Below, piece after piece: positions 10,166 to 19,268 of a stretch of DNA of 64,000 bases. Source of the stretch: Pseudomonadota bacterium (lineage in GTDB: Bacteria > Pseudomonadota > Gammaproteobacteria > Pseudomonadales > Moraxellaceae). The DNA lies in contig JAEWKT010000061.1 in the NCBI GenBank assembly GCA_023393635.1, positions 62,001 to 126,000 of the forward strand. The letters are read 5' to 3'. Every line of letters begins with the position of its first letter. Positions within the stretch are counted from its first letter, which is position 1. Below the pieces are notes generated by a model. It saw nothing but the letters and a program-made list of their open reading frames with translations, did not search any database and was not told the origin of the DNA. A program made the position numbers and the translations under genes.

Positions 10166-10720
10166 CTAGCGTGCAGCAGGTTTAGGTTTATTGGCCTGAT
10201 TTGCTGGGCTATTTTGCGTAATTTGATGTACCGTCACTGTGGTGCTGGCTTCTTTAAGCACTTTGCCTTTGGTATCCATGATGCGTGCAGTAATACTATG
10301 CGCGCCGCGGTCTAGACTTTCCGTAGAAATAGTAGCAGCACTACCGTTAGCCACGACTGTGCCGTCTAGCAAAATAGTCACATGATCGCCGTTAGCAAGG
10401 GCTGGCGTCACATTTAGCTGCACAGTAATACTATCTGGCTTGCGTACTGTTTGGTCATTTGCTGGCTGCGCAAAGCTGAGCTGATAATTTTGTACCGCGG
10501 CTGTTTTTGCTTTCATGGCGTTGGCTTGTGCAATTTGTTCAGCGGACAAGCTGGGTACAATGGCAAGCGGTGGTAATTCAATGGCTTTGGCATTTTTGGT
10601 CGGTGAATCACTATAAACCACATTGCCTTGAGCATCGGTAGATTTATAAATTGCTGCCTGAGCGATACCGCCTAGCAACAATGTTGATGCAACCACCAAA
10701 ATCAAATTATTTTTCAACAT
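10166..10720 (-). CDS. DUF4124 domain periplasmic protein
   Basis: 184 residues with a clear signal peptide (MLKNNLILVVASTLLLGGIAQA). DUF4124 follows (AIYKSTDAQGNVVYSDSP, residues 22-40), and a C-terminal Ig-like/beta-rich part (about 85-165: VTPALANGDHVTILLDGTVV) suggests a cell-envelope protein. Proteins of this kind are often encoded next to glnA in gammaproteobacteria. Here it sits about 21.8 kb from glnA on the same strand, which suggests that the intervening DNA was inserted. Function unknown. Confidence 0.8.
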   Translation of the reverse strand: MLKNNLILVVASTLLLGGIAQAAIYKSTDAQGNVVYSDSPTKNAKAIELPPLAIVPSLSAEQIAQANAMKAKTAAVQNYQLSFAQPANDQTVRKPDSITVQLNVTPALANGDHVTILLDGTVVANGSAATISTESLDRGAHSITARIMDTKGKVLKEASTTVTVHQITQNSPANQANKPKPAAR

Positions 10721-10900
10721 TGTTTACTCCCCACTGCCTTATGCCTTGTTGAGTATGGGTTACTCAAGCAGCTTAATTATATAAATAGTGAACCATACAT
10801 TGTATAGGCTTACAGTATAAGATTAAAACAAATAATACTATGTTATAAAAAGATAAATCAAAATTTAAAAGGAGGGTGTGTTGGCATTTCATCACACCTT

Positions 10901-10934
10901 AATAAAAAACACCCATCACAAAGGACAGGTGTTT
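10901..10934 (-). terminator. candidate terminator in the 10.7-11.4 kb gap
   Basis: Arms AAACACC (10907-10913) and GGTGTTT (10928-10934) pair. On the minus strand they are followed by a T-rich tract (TTTTTTATT). No annotated gene feeds into it from close by; the nearest upstream long gene starts at 11887. It therefore supports a small transcript in this gap. Confidence 0.5.
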
Positions 10935-10950
10935 GGATGCAGCAACGTTT

Positions 10951-11013
10951 TTAATCAAAGCAGGTCTTCAAATGCTTAGACCTTAATGCTATGAATAAAA
11001 ACTTAGCAGCCAT
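10951..11013 (-). CDS. possible 20-codon ORF
   Basis: The minus-strand frame starts at ATG 11013 and ends at TAA 10951, about 17 bp before the hairpin stem at 10907-10934. The peptide is basic with a hydrophobic start (MAAKFLFIALRS). A GGATGG stretch lies upstream but the spacing is not ideal. It could be a small protein, the 3' part of an sRNA or chance. Confidence 0.25.
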   Translation of the reverse strand: MAAKFLFIALRSKHLKTCFD

Positions 11014-11037
11014 AGTACACCATCCTATAATAATCAA

Positions 11038-11154
11038 TTACTTAGCAACAAAAGAATTCAAATGAGGGACAAAATAGGGGGCATCTAATTCAGTCAATTT
11101 TTTAAAATTATAATCTTGGTTAAATCTGATTTTATAAATGCAATGCTTAACCAC
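11038..11154 (-). CDS. possible 38-codon ORF or gene remnant
   Basis: The frame is open from 11208 to the TAA at 11038, with a GTG at 11154 the only usual start. The C-terminal segment (FNQDYNFKKLTELDAPYFVP) has protein-like composition, with charged, aromatic and proline residues in a natural pattern. No ribosome binding site is convincing. It may be the tail of a decayed gene. Confidence 0.25.
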   Translation of the reverse strand: MVKHCIYKIRFNQDYNFKKLTELDAPYFVPHLNSFVAK

Positions 11155-11407
11155 TGCACTTACACAGCATAGATAACTGCATGCCTTAAAGCTATAAAAA
11201 ATATCAACCTAAATTATTATTGTTATGTTATATTATAACAAATCACAGGCTAGCTACCCATGACTGGTTTGTTAAAAGATTATCTATCCCTATATCAGTT
11301 GACTAGTCGTTAGTTCATAACCCCTAGTGCAAGCGCGCCACAACATTGACAACGAACCATGATTCATAAGCGGTGCCCAGATAAATCGTAGCTTGTAGTT
11401 AAATAAA

Positions 11408-11887
11408 CTATTTCAACTCATCTATAAGCTGCTGCATCTCACCGATTTCGCGCTTTTGTGTTTCGATAATGTCATCAGCTAATTTTCTAACTCGTGGGTC
11501 TTTAATATCTGCTCTAGAACTGGTCAAAATAGCAATTGAATGATGTGGAATCATGGCTTGCATCCAGTCAACTTGATCAACCGTTGATTGTGACCTGACG
11601 CCCCAAATGCCCACTGCAAATAACAACACACTTAAGCCATATATCATCAAATTCAGCTTGGTTTTTTTATACATGTTGGTCATAAATGCCAGCATCACCA
11701 CTGACATGCCAGCGCCCATGTATAGAGCCATATAGGCTCTCGTCTCACTGAAGTACACGTGATCTAGCTGATACGTGTTGAAGTACATCATAATAAACAT
11801 CACCACTGTAGAGGTGACAATCATCAATGTAAATTTTACATAAGGATTCATGTGGTTTTGATTAGTATTATGGTTAAAATCATTCAT
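11408..11887 (-). CDS. membrane-anchored DUF305 protein
   Basis: 159 residues. Three hydrophobic segments (about 17-36, 50-70 and 78-96) are followed by a DUF305 domain with the motif MQAMIPHHSIAI and later RKLADDIIETQKREIGEMQQL. DUF305 proteins are ferritin-like helical domains often found with copper or other heavy-metal resistance genes. A good SD (GGAG) lies 6-7 nt before the ATG. It diverges from copC with a CusR-box-like palindrome in between, which suggests copper control of both. The biochemical role is unknown. Confidence 0.8.
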   Translation of the reverse strand: MNDFNHNTNQNHMNPYVKFTLMIVTSTVVMFIMMYFNTYQLDHVYFSETRAYMALYMGAGMSVVMLAFMTNMYKKTKLNLMIYGLSVLLFAVGIWGVRSQSTVDQVDWMQAMIPHHSIAILTSSRADIKDPRVRKLADDIIETQKREIGEMQQLIDELK

Positions 11888-12039
11888 ATTTTATCTCCGC
11901 TTGGTCTAAAAATAGAATAAGTAAGCTTCTAACAAGGCTCAAAAAAATGGCAAATATTTAATAAGTTATTCACACTGAACCGTATAACTGCTTGTTAAGC
12001 ATCAGTTCGATCATAACCCTAAGATATTTTTATTCTACT

Positions 12040-12061
12040 AAAATAACAAAAATGTAATTTT
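12040..12061. promoter_or_regulatory. candidate CusR/CopR box upstream of copC
   Basis: A 22-bp palindrome with half-sites AAAATAACA and TGTAATTTT separated by 4 bp; one base pair breaks the symmetry. It resembles the stronger box before copA (16253-16274), and both are followed by similar flanks (TTTTCA.GTCA.CTT..TGTTGAGTA). It lies between the divergent DUF305 and copC genes. Confidence 0.6.
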
Positions 12062-12220
12062 CAGGTCATCTTCCTGTTGAGTAGCTAATGGCATGATGGT
12101 CATAGCAAGCAAACTATATTAATTTTATAAGGCCTCAGTTTTCTCAGGCATCGGCTATAAAGTCGTGAGTGTTTTCACATCATTTGCTTTCATCATATTT
12201 CTAAATATAAGGGCTTCATC

Positions 12221-12655
12221 ATGAAAATTAATCAACATTTTTTTAACGCAATGTGCCAGATTGTAGTGACTTCAGCGCTTGTCGTCTCAACTACGAGTGC
12301 ATTTGCCCACACCAGCCTACAAAGTGCTATACCCGCAGTCGACTCAACGGTTACTGCTCAGCCCAATAAGTTAGTCGTTAGTTTTGGTGAACCCGTAATG
12401 TTGATGGGTATTAAGCTGGTCGATGCCAAACAAAACAATATTGAACTAAATTACAAAGTAACCTCGGGTCTTAAAAACACCCATGAAATTGCTATTCCCC
12501 AATTGGCTGACTCTACCTATACCGTCGTCTGGACAAGCATGGGTAAAGACGGACACAACATGAGTGGCAGATACAATTTTAGCTTAAAGCAGTTACCCAA
12601 CACTCCTGTATCTAAGTCTATGCCTAACATGGCTCACGATCATAGTAACCACTGA
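12221..12655 (+). CDS. copC: periplasmic copper-binding protein CopC
   Basis: 144 residues. A Sec signal peptide ends in TSAFA, so the mature protein begins with HTSL, the N-terminal histidine of the CopC Cu(II) site. The later motif DGHNMSGRYNF supplies the other ligands (Asp/His). The C-terminus is a short Met/His tail (MPNMAHDHSNH). CopC binds copper in the periplasm and works with CopD, whose gene follows 148 bp downstream. Confidence 0.92.
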   Translation: MKINQHFFNAMCQIVVTSALVVSTTSAFAHTSLQSAIPAVDSTVTAQPNKLVVSFGEPVMLMGIKLVDAKQNNIELNYKVTSGLKNTHEIAIPQLADSTYTVVWTSMGKDGHNMSGRYNFSLKQLPNTPVSKSMPNMAHDHSNH

Positions 12656-12803
12656 TCATTTACTTGATGGCATTTTGCAACCTCATCTTGCGAACAACTT
12701 AATGCACATCAGAAAGTTAAACGTGAACAACAGGCATGGCCTTCAAACTGCCATGCTAAGTGAATGGTAATTTTAGGCGAGTCGTTATTGTAGGTAAGCA
12801 ATC

Positions 12804-13730
12804 ATGTTGGGTGAGTATTGGTTATGGGCTGGCTGGATTACTAAAGTCATGCTTTATCTGGCAACAGCCATCAGCATAGGTGGTGCATTTTCATATTTTT
12901 TATTATCTAAGTATTACCACTTAAATAAACCAATCATTCGATACATGATAATTGGCGCTTATTTAGGCGCTCTTTCAAGTGTTGCTGGGTTTTTGATACA
13001 AGTCGGTAGTTTTGCCAACACAGGTTGGCTTGGCTTGTTTGACCCTACCTTTTTAAATATTTTACTAGGGACGCCTGTTGGCACTGTTCAGATTCTGAGA
13101 ACGCTAAGTTTTGGCCTGATTGCAATTCTATTGATGGTTAAATATGCTCGACTTCAGCACTATCAAGCTGAACATCATCAATTTAAAAACGAGAGTAAAT
13201 CTAATAAATTGTCTTATTTACTAAGGACAATCATTGCTATTGCATTACTGCTCATCGTTTATAGTTTCTCCCAGATGGGACATGTCACCAATCAGTCTTT
13301 TATTGCGCAGCTGCTACTGAGTTTACATGTCATCGCCATGTCGCTTTGGATAGGATCATTGTTTCCACTATGGCGACTAAGTCGTACAGTAGAAGGCCTG
13401 CCGTTAAAAAACAGTATGCACTTATTTGGGCAACTGGCTGTCGTTATTGTTGGGGTATTGGTTGTTTGCGGTTTGACTGTGGCATATCTACTGATAAAAG
13501 ATTTTGACACCTTGATTTCGACACCATACGGTCAAGGTTTTATGCTTAAGCTAGGTCTGGTGGCAGCTATTTTGTTATTAGCTGCATTTAATAAATGGTA
13601 CTTCACACCATGTCTACAGCAGCCTAAATATGCCAAGCAGCTAAGCTATGCAATTCTGTTTGAGATGTCACTTGGGTTATCTGTGCTACTGACTACTGGC
13701 TATATTACTACTGTCATTGGTATTGAATAA
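12804..13730 (+). CDS. copD: copper resistance membrane protein CopD
   Basis: 308 residues with about eight hydrophobic helices. The family segment HVIAMSLWIGSLFPLW lies near residues 175-190 and GQGFMLKLGLVAAILLLAAFNK near 247-268. CopD is thought to take up or handle copper delivered by CopC across the inner membrane. It is followed closely by a small His-rich periplasmic gene in the same orientation. Confidence 0.88.
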   Translation: MLGEYWLWAGWITKVMLYLATAISIGGAFSYFLLSKYYHLNKPIIRYMIIGAYLGALSSVAGFLIQVGSFANTGWLGLFDPTFLNILLGTPVGTVQILRTLSFGLIAILLMVKYARLQHYQAEHHQFKNESKSNKLSYLLRTIIAIALLLIVYSFSQMGHVTNQSFIAQLLLSLHVIAMSLWIGSLFPLWRLSRTVEGLPLKNSMHLFGQLAVVIVGVLVVCGLTVAYLLIKDFDTLISTPYGQGFMLKLGLVAAILLLAAFNKWYFTPCLQQPKYAKQLSYAILFEMSLGLSVLLTTGYITTVIGIE

Positions 13731-13743
13731 CAAGGAGCGGTTC

Positions 13744-14025
13744 ATGAATGAAATTATTAAAGGACTCATTTTACTTACAGCCCTGCATAGCTTTGCTTGG
13801 GCAGAAGACAAATCTCACGTACAAAAACTGCAGACAATGTCAGATGATGAAATGCAAGTCGTATCTGATCATGGCTCAGCCACTCCAGCGCAGCAGGACA
13901 AATCTGAAAGTCAAGATAGTCACAAGAGCCATGACCACTATCATGGTGCGCAAGACGATAGCTTGAGTAGTAGCAACAAGACTCCATTCTTTACTCAATA
14001 CCGCAATCAAAAATTTTACCTTTAA
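13744..14025 (+). CDS. small histidine-rich exported protein in the copper cluster
   Basis: 93 residues from the ATG at 13744, chosen because AAGGAG lies 8 nt upstream. A frame starting at 13717 overlaps copD without a ribosome binding site. The signal peptide (LILLTALHSFAWA) is followed by a motif LQTMSDDEMQVVSDHG, which resembles the short D-E-M-x-x-V motif in many small exported proteins of this family of bacteria. A His/Asp/Ser-rich part follows (SHKSHDHYHGAQDD). It is probably a periplasmic metal-binding protein cotranscribed with copCD; no known family is assigned. Confidence 0.7.
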   Translation: MNEIIKGLILLTALHSFAWAEDKSHVQKLQTMSDDEMQVVSDHGSATPAQQDKSESQDSHKSHDHYHGAQDDSLSSSNKTPFFTQYRNQKFYL

Positions 14026-14073
14026 AATAGTGTTGTGATAGCGGTTAAGCAATGAGCCAAAACCAGCTTACTT

Positions 14074-15525
14074 TCAAAAATCACTACTTCCAAAAACGAC
14101 TGTAAAAGTAATCCAGCCGTTTTCAAACTTGGCATCAATGGTCGCGTCATGCAACTCAAGAATAGACTTAGTAATCGCAAGGCCTAAACCTGTGCCCTCT
14201 TCAATTCTTTGCCTAGACAGGTCGGTTCTATAAAAACGGTCAAATAAGCGCGATAGCTGTTCGGGTGATAATGATTCCGCCCTATTTTTAATTGAAAAAA
14301 CAGTTGTACTACCGCTATGCTTAAGCTCAATGTTGACCACAGAATCTTTATGGCCATATTTAATTGCATTGGATAACAGGTTGTTTAACGCACGGCGTAA
14401 CATGGCTGGATCTGCCATTATCGTCGCGGCGCCAGACTGTTTTAAGCTAATCCCTTTTTCAGCAGCCAGCGCATCATAAAAATCAAATAGTGCTTCAACC
14501 TCTTCTGCCAGATCAATTTTCTTAAAATTAAATGCATGAATCCCATGATCCGTTTTGGCCAAAAACAACATGTCTGATACGGTTCTTGAGAGACGCTCAA
14601 ACTCCTCTAAATTTGAAAATAGTACTTCTTGATAGTCGCTACTATCTCTGCTACGTGATAGACAAACCTGCGTCTGTGTCATCAAGTTATTAATCGGTGT
14701 TCTAATTTCATGTGCCAGATCCGACGAAAAATCGGACAGCCGCTCTAGTGCTAACTCTAATCGATCAAGCATTGCATTAAAGGCAACCGCCAGTGATTGA
14801 AGCTCTGTTGGAATGTTATCGATCTCTAGCCGATGCGACAGATATTGCGCAGAAATTCCTTCTGTCACCTGCGCCATTTTTTGTATAGGTTGTAAGCCTT
14901 TCCACGCTGCAAACCAGCCCAGAAGCATTAAACATATTGTTCCTATTAGGCCAATGTAAAAAAGTTGCCAGCGAAAGTCATTTAGAAAATTTGAATGCGC
15001 AGCAGTATCAATTCCCACTGTGACTTGAACAGATTGGCTTGGCGTTGGCTGGCTTATGATTGACTGATTTAAGGTTGACTGCGATGGATTAAATACAAGC
15101 AGCCTATAGGTCTTATTTTGGTTATGCCATTTAAGCCAAGCTGGTTTTTCTGATCTTCTTAGTGGCGTGTTTAATGACTTTGTTGACGAATCAATTAAGC
15201 TATTTGCATCAATCATAGCAGGTGAGGTACTAAATATAATGTTGCCCAGTGGCCGCTCCACCTGAACAATTAAATCATGATGGCCAACTAGTGCATCTTT
15301 TAAAAATAAATTGAGCTTTGGCGTATTATTAGGGTTTTGTTGAAGCAAGTTTTGAATCAGTTGGGCTTTACCCTGCAACTGCTCTCGATCTTGCATGTCG
15401 AAGTGGTGCGTTACCAGTTGGTGGATAACCAGACCCATTACGATTAATATAATTATTGTGGCGAGCGAAAAAACGAACGTGATACGAAAGCTAATCGAAT
15501 TTAATAAATTACTTTTCTTCATCAT
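14074..15525 (-). CDS. cusS: heavy-metal sensor histidine kinase (CusS/CopS type)
   Basis: 483 residues. TM1 (about 14-37), a periplasmic sensor loop (38-186), TM2 (about 188-205), HAMP (206-260), a HisKA domain with phospho-acceptor His272 in [13 protein letters not shown], and an HATPase domain with the G2 box GTGLGLAI near the C-terminus. This is the CusS/CopS layout that senses periplasmic Cu(I)/Ag(I). It overlaps the upstream response regulator by 17 bp, so the pair is translationally coupled. It converges on the copCD genes. Confidence 0.9.
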   Translation of the reverse strand: MMKKSNLLNSISFRITFVFSLATIIILIVMGLVIHQLVTHHFDMQDREQLQGKAQLIQNLLQQNPNNTPKLNLFLKDALVGHHDLIVQVERPLGNIIFSTSPAMIDANSLIDSSTKSLNTPLRRSEKPAWLKWHNQNKTYRLLVFNPSQSTLNQSIISQPTPSQSVQVTVGIDTAAHSNFLNDFRWQLFYIGLIGTICLMLLGWFAAWKGLQPIQKMAQVTEGISAQYLSHRLEIDNIPTELQSLAVAFNAMLDRLELALERLSDFSSDLAHEIRTPINNLMTQTQVCLSRSRDSSDYQEVLFSNLEEFERLSRTVSDMLFLAKTDHGIHAFNFKKIDLAEEVEALFDFYDALAAEKGISLKQSGAATIMADPAMLRRALNNLLSNAIKYGHKDSVVNIELKHSGSTTVFSIKNRAESLSPEQLSRLFDRFYRTDLSRQRIEEGTGLGLAITKSILELHDATIDAKFENGWITFTVVFGSSDF

Positions 15526-16195
15526 TTACTTCTAGCACATAGCCCATACCGCGAATATTTTGAATCAGCTTGGTTGGAAAGTTAGCGTCAACTTTACTTC
15601 TTAAGCGTTTAATCGCTACTTCAACCACATTGGTATCACTGTCAAAATTCATATCCCATACTTGTGAGGCAATCAATGCACGCGGTAGAACCTCGCCACG
15701 CCGCCGCATAAATAATTCTATCAGTGCAAATTCTTTGGCGGTTAAATCAATGCGCTGGCCTGCTCTGGTCACTCGACGTTTTCGCAAATCAAGTTCAAGG
15801 TCAGCAATAGTAATAAAAGCATTATCATCTCGTTGCTGTCCTCGCCTGAGTAAATTTTTAATCCGTGCTAATAGCTCTGAGAAAGCAAATGGCTTGACCA
15901 AGTAATCATCTGCACCTAAATCAAAACCCTTAACCCGATCATCAATTTGATCACGCGCGGTTAAAAATAAAATGGGCATCGTTTTACCACTTTGGCGAAT
16001 ATCATCAATAACATGCCAGCCATCAAGCTTAGGCAGCATCACATCCAATATCACTAAATCATATTGTTCTGATAATGCATAATGTCTGCCTGTTTCGCCG
16101 TCTGTCACCCAGTCGGTGATATAGCCTGCCTCAAATAGCCCTTTTTTAAGATAGTCACCTGTTTTTTGCTCATCTTCTACCAATAAGATTTTCAT
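15509..16195 (-). CDS. cusR: heavy-metal response regulator (CusR/CopR type)
   Basis: 228 residues of the OmpR/PhoB class. The receiver domain begins [20 protein letters not shown]; the phospho-accepting Asp is D51 in [15 protein letters not shown] winged-helix effector domain follows ([22 protein letters not shown] and [16 protein letters not shown]). It is divergent from copA, and a near-consensus CusR box lies between the two, so it probably activates copA-copB and itself. Confidence 0.93.
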   Translation of the reverse strand: MKILLVEDEQKTGDYLKKGLFEAGYITDWVTDGETGRHYALSEQYDLVILDVMLPKLDGWHVIDDIRQSGKTMPILFLTARDQIDDRVKGFDLGADDYLVKPFAFSELLARIKNLLRRGQQRDDNAFITIADLELDLRKRRVTRAGQRIDLTAKEFALIELFMRRRGEVLPRALIASQVWDMNFDSDTNVVEVAIKRLRSKVDANFPTKLIQNIRGMGYVLEVNDEEK

Positions 16196-16252
16196 TCTTT
16201 ATTCCTACTCTTGCTACAGCCTATAGTAAGACCAGATCACGTAAACATGCTG

Positions 16253-16274
16253 AAAATGACAGAAATGTCATTTT
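16253..16274. promoter_or_regulatory. CusR/CopR box between cusR and copA
   Basis: A perfect 9-bp inverted repeat, AAAATGACA and TGTCATTTT, with a 4-bp spacer. The half-sites are those of the known CusR box of enterobacteria. A TATAAT -10 lies at 16315-16320, about 41 bp downstream on the plus strand, with no recognisable -35, as expected of an activator-dependent promoter. Confidence 0.85.
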
Positions 16275-16434
16275 CACGTCACCTTAATGTTGAGTAACGT
16301 GTCATATAATTAATAAATTAAACGCTATGCCCGATTTGAATCACTGCCGAATGAATAAACACCATAGCCATTACGCACTTCTGGCAGAGTCAGCAGCAAT
16401 TTTTATTTAGAAAATGATTATTTAGGAATCATAC

Positions 16435-18228
16435 ATGTCAATAAAATTTAGCCCTACTTTGCCATTTGGCTTGGCACTTGTCATCGCAACCGCTACTGGC
16501 TTTTTAGCGTCTACCAATGCTCTAGCTGCTGTCAAACATTATGACCTAATCATTGCTGAGCAGGTAGTGAACGTCACTGGTAAGCCAGTAAAGCGCATTA
16601 CGGTAAACGGTAAATTTGTAGCGCCGCTGCTTGAGTTTGAAGAAGGTGACGACGCCGTAATTCGAGTGTATAACAAACTTAAAAATCAGGACTCTGCACT
16701 GCATTGGCATGGTTTGCTACTGCCAGGAATAATGGATGGTGTGCCAGGCTTCAACCAGTTTAAAGGTATTAAGCCAAACCAAAGCTATGAGTATCGCTTC
16801 AAAATCCGTCAGAACGGAACTTACTGGTATCACTCGCATAGTAAAGGCCAAGAGCAAGATGGTTTATATGGCCCATTGGTTATTTATCCGAAAAATAAAA
16901 TCCCTTTAACATCATCTGAAAAAACAGATAGAGATTATGTTGTTTTGCTTTCTGATTTTCATAATTCAACAAGTGATGAAATTATGAAAAATGTTAAAAA
17001 AGATTCGGACTATTATCAAAATAGTCGCGAAACTGTATTTGATGTAGCAAAGCAAATAAAAAGTACTGGCTTAAAAGCCACATGGAAAGACCGCGCCATG
17101 TGGAATCAAATGAGAATGCTCAAAACAGATATGTCTGATGTGTCAGGCTATACCTTTCTGATGAATGGCAAAACACCAATGCAAAACTGGACGGGTAACT
17201 TTAAAGCAGGTGAAAAAGTTCGCTTACGCTTTATTAATGCCTCCGCCATGTCTTTTTTTGATGTGCGAATTCCAAACTTAAAAATGACCGTGGTCAGTGC
17301 TGATGGTCAACCCGTTAAAGCAGTGCCAGTCGATGAGTTCCGTATTGGTACGGCTGAGACCTATGACGTTATTGTTGAACCGAAACAAGCAAATTATCAG
17401 ATCCTAGCAGAATCAATTGATCGAAGTGGTTTTTCAATTGGTACATTGCATGATGAAAACACCTCAGCTGTAAAACAAATTGAAATGCCAAAATCCAGAC
17501 CACGTGCTTTATTAACCATGGAAGATATGGGAATGAATCATGACATGTCTGGAATGAAAAGTATGGATCATGACATGGCGTCAATGATGAATAATCCTCA
17601 AGGTCATTCCATGGCTGGTATGACCCACGATATGTCCGCAATGGATACAGGTGATAAAACCTCAACATCCAAGGGCAGTAATACAGTGTTTGGTTGGGCA
17701 AATGCTTCAACACCTGAAGGCAATAAAGCATTGCAATATAGCGATCTTCAATCCTTAACGCCGCAATCGGATACACGCGCGCCAACACGAGAAATCGAAA
17801 TTCGATTGGACGGTAATATGGAGCGTTATATTTGGACAATGAACAATAAGAAGTTTAACGAAGCACAGCCTATAGAAGTAAAATATGGCGAGCGTGTCCG
17901 ATTAAAGTTTGTGAATGACAGCATGATGGCGCACCCAATGCATTTACATGGCATGTTTGTGCAGCTTGAGAATGGTCAAGATCCAAGCAATATGCCCAAC
18001 AAACACACTTTAATTGTTGCCCCAGGAAAAACAGTAACCGCGTTATTAACTGCTGATGAATTGGGGGAGTGGGCAATTCACTGCCATTTGCTGTATCACA
18101 TGAGCGCTGGAATGATGAATAAGTTAATTGTGGCTAAAGTGAATCCTGAGCACGCAGCGGATAGTACCAAAGCTCTGCCAACCCCAGTGCCAGTTATTCA
18201 AGGAGTAAATCCACATGCACATCATTAA
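16435..18228 (+). CDS. copA: multicopper oxidase CopA
   Basis: 597 residues. The signal peptide (residues 1-32, ending ALAA) lacks an obvious twin-arginine, unlike many CopA proteins. Cupredoxin copper ligands are all visible: HWHG (90-93), YWYHSHS (130-136), HPMHLHG (about 500) and HCHLLYHMSAGMM (about 546-558). A Met/His-rich insert with MDHDM and MNHDM repeats (about 363-405) is the copper-binding loop typical of the family. It oxidises and sequesters periplasmic Cu(I). It overlaps copB by 14 bp. Confidence 0.95.
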   Translation: MSIKFSPTLPFGLALVIATATGFLASTNALAAVKHYDLIIAEQVVNVTGKPVKRITVNGKFVAPLLEFEEGDDAVIRVYNKLKNQDSALHWHGLLLPGIMDGVPGFNQFKGIKPNQSYEYRFKIRQNGTYWYHSHSKGQEQDGLYGPLVIYPKNKIPLTSSEKTDRDYVVLLSDFHNSTSDEIMKNVKKDSDYYQNSRETVFDVAKQIKSTGLKATWKDRAMWNQMRMLKTDMSDVSGYTFLMNGKTPMQNWTGNFKAGEKVRLRFINASAMSFFDVRIPNLKMTVVSADGQPVKAVPVDEFRIGTAETYDVIVEPKQANYQILAESIDRSGFSIGTLHDENTSAVKQIEMPKSRPRALLTMEDMGMNHDMSGMKSMDHDMASMMNNPQGHSMAGMTHDMSAMDTGDKTSTSKGSNTVFGWANASTPEGNKALQYSDLQSLTPQSDTRAPTREIEIRLDGNMERYIWTMNNKKFNEAQPIEVKYGERVRLKFVNDSMMAHPMHLHGMFVQLENGQDPSNMPNKHTLIVAPGKTVTALLTADELGEWAIHCHLLYHMSAGMMNKLIVAKVNPEHAADSTKALPTPVPVIQGVNPHAHH

Positions 18229-19093
18229 TAAAAAAATGAGTGTAAATATGCTTTCATTTAAAGAGTTTTTACTGATAACAGTTGGTTTATTCACACTAAG
18301 TTCTGCGACCAGTGTTATTGCGGCAAGCACCGATTTATCTGCAAGCTCAAATAGCCATATGAATCATTCAAGCCAACCTCAGATGACAGTAACGGATCAA
18401 AGCGATGACCAACACAAAAAAGAACATGGCGGGCAAATTTACCAAACCACCAAACTTGAGAATGCATGGCTTATTGATGAAAACGGTCAAGGTGATTTAG
18501 AGTCAAAGTTTGAGACCTTAATTGGAACCGATGAAAACCGTCTATTTGTCGAAGCCAATTTAAGTAAAGCAGAAAGCGAAGATTCTAAATATGATATCTC
18601 GGCACTTTATAGCCGTAATGTTGCGCCATTTTGGGATGCTCAGGTAGGCGTTCGATATAGCGACGATAAGGGTAATCCAGATAGTGGTCGCATTGATGCT
18701 GTTATCGGAGTACTGGGACTTGCGCCATACTTCTTTGAAACACAGGCTTACCTTTATGCGGGTGAAAATAATTTCTGGGGCGCGAGCTTAGAATTAGAGC
18801 GCGACTTGTTGCTCACTCAAAAACTAATTACTCAGCCATATATTGAAGCGGACATGGTATTTAACGATGACGTTAACTATGCATTAAAAACTGGTTTGTC
18901 TGAGCTAAGAGCTGGAATCAAAACCCGTTACGAGATTACCAAAAAAATTAGACCGTTTATTGATGTGGCCTATAAATACGAAAAAGGCCACAAAGCGCCT
19001 TCACTACAATCTGCTCTACAACCTACAATAGCACCGATAACAACGTCAGAAAAAAATTGGCTGTATGGTGTTGGTCTAGAATTAATGTTTTAG
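18215..19093 (+). CDS. copB: copper resistance outer-membrane protein CopB
   Basis: 292 residues. AAGGAG lies 9 nt before the ATG at 18215, inside copA, so the two genes overlap and are coupled. A signal sequence (about 1-42) is followed by a short His/Met linker and a beta-barrel domain with alternating residues and the family segment YSRNVAPFWDAQVGVRY, ending in an aromatic residue (LELMF). It works with CopA in periplasmic copper sequestration. A long hairpin follows the stop. Confidence 0.92.
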   Translation: MHIINKKMSVNMLSFKEFLLITVGLFTLSSATSVIAASTDLSASSNSHMNHSSQPQMTVTDQSDDQHKKEHGGQIYQTTKLENAWLIDENGQGDLESKFETLIGTDENRLFVEANLSKAESEDSKYDISALYSRNVAPFWDAQVGVRYSDDKGNPDSGRIDAVIGVLGLAPYFFETQAYLYAGENNFWGASLELERDLLLTQKLITQPYIEADMVFNDDVNYALKTGLSELRAGIKTRYEITKKIRPFIDVAYKYEKGHKAPSLQSALQPTIAPITTSEKNWLYGVGLELMF

Positions 19094-19106
19094 TTCTTCG
19101 TTAAAT

Positions 19107-19170
19107 TTAAGTTAAGGGTTGTTGCTTAGGTTATAAAAGCAGTTAAAGCAACAACCCTTAGCTAACTTAA
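19107..19170 (+). terminator. long inverted repeat after copB, probable terminator
   Basis: A perfect 15-bp repeat (19113-19127 and 19146-19160; arm TAAGGGTTGTTGCTT) is extended by an outer AT-rich stem with a GCTA insertion on the right arm. It is 20 bp past the copB stop. There is no strong T tract, so it may stop exonucleases as well as polymerase, or be a structural repeat. Confidence 0.6.
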
Positions 19171-19268
19171 CAATTGCCAATAAATGATACTTCCAGAATC
19201 CAGCGCAAGATTGCCAGTTTTAAAGGATTAAAACTGCGGCTACTCACCAATGATGCGCTCAATATAAA

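Larger units (their letters stand above)
10721..11407. other. 687-bp gap with small ORFs and hairpins
   Basis: No long gene is present. On the minus strand there is a 38-codon GTG frame (11038-11154), then a 20-codon ATG frame (10951-11013), then a terminator-like hairpin (10901-10934). This order would suit a small transcript. The gap marks the junction between core ubi genes and the copper region, so remnants of a lost gene or mobile element are equally likely. Confidence 0.4.

Noticed and set aside
17369..17839. 156-codon minus-strand ORF inside copA
   Set aside because: Shadow of copA; Tyr/Leu-rich nonsense composition.
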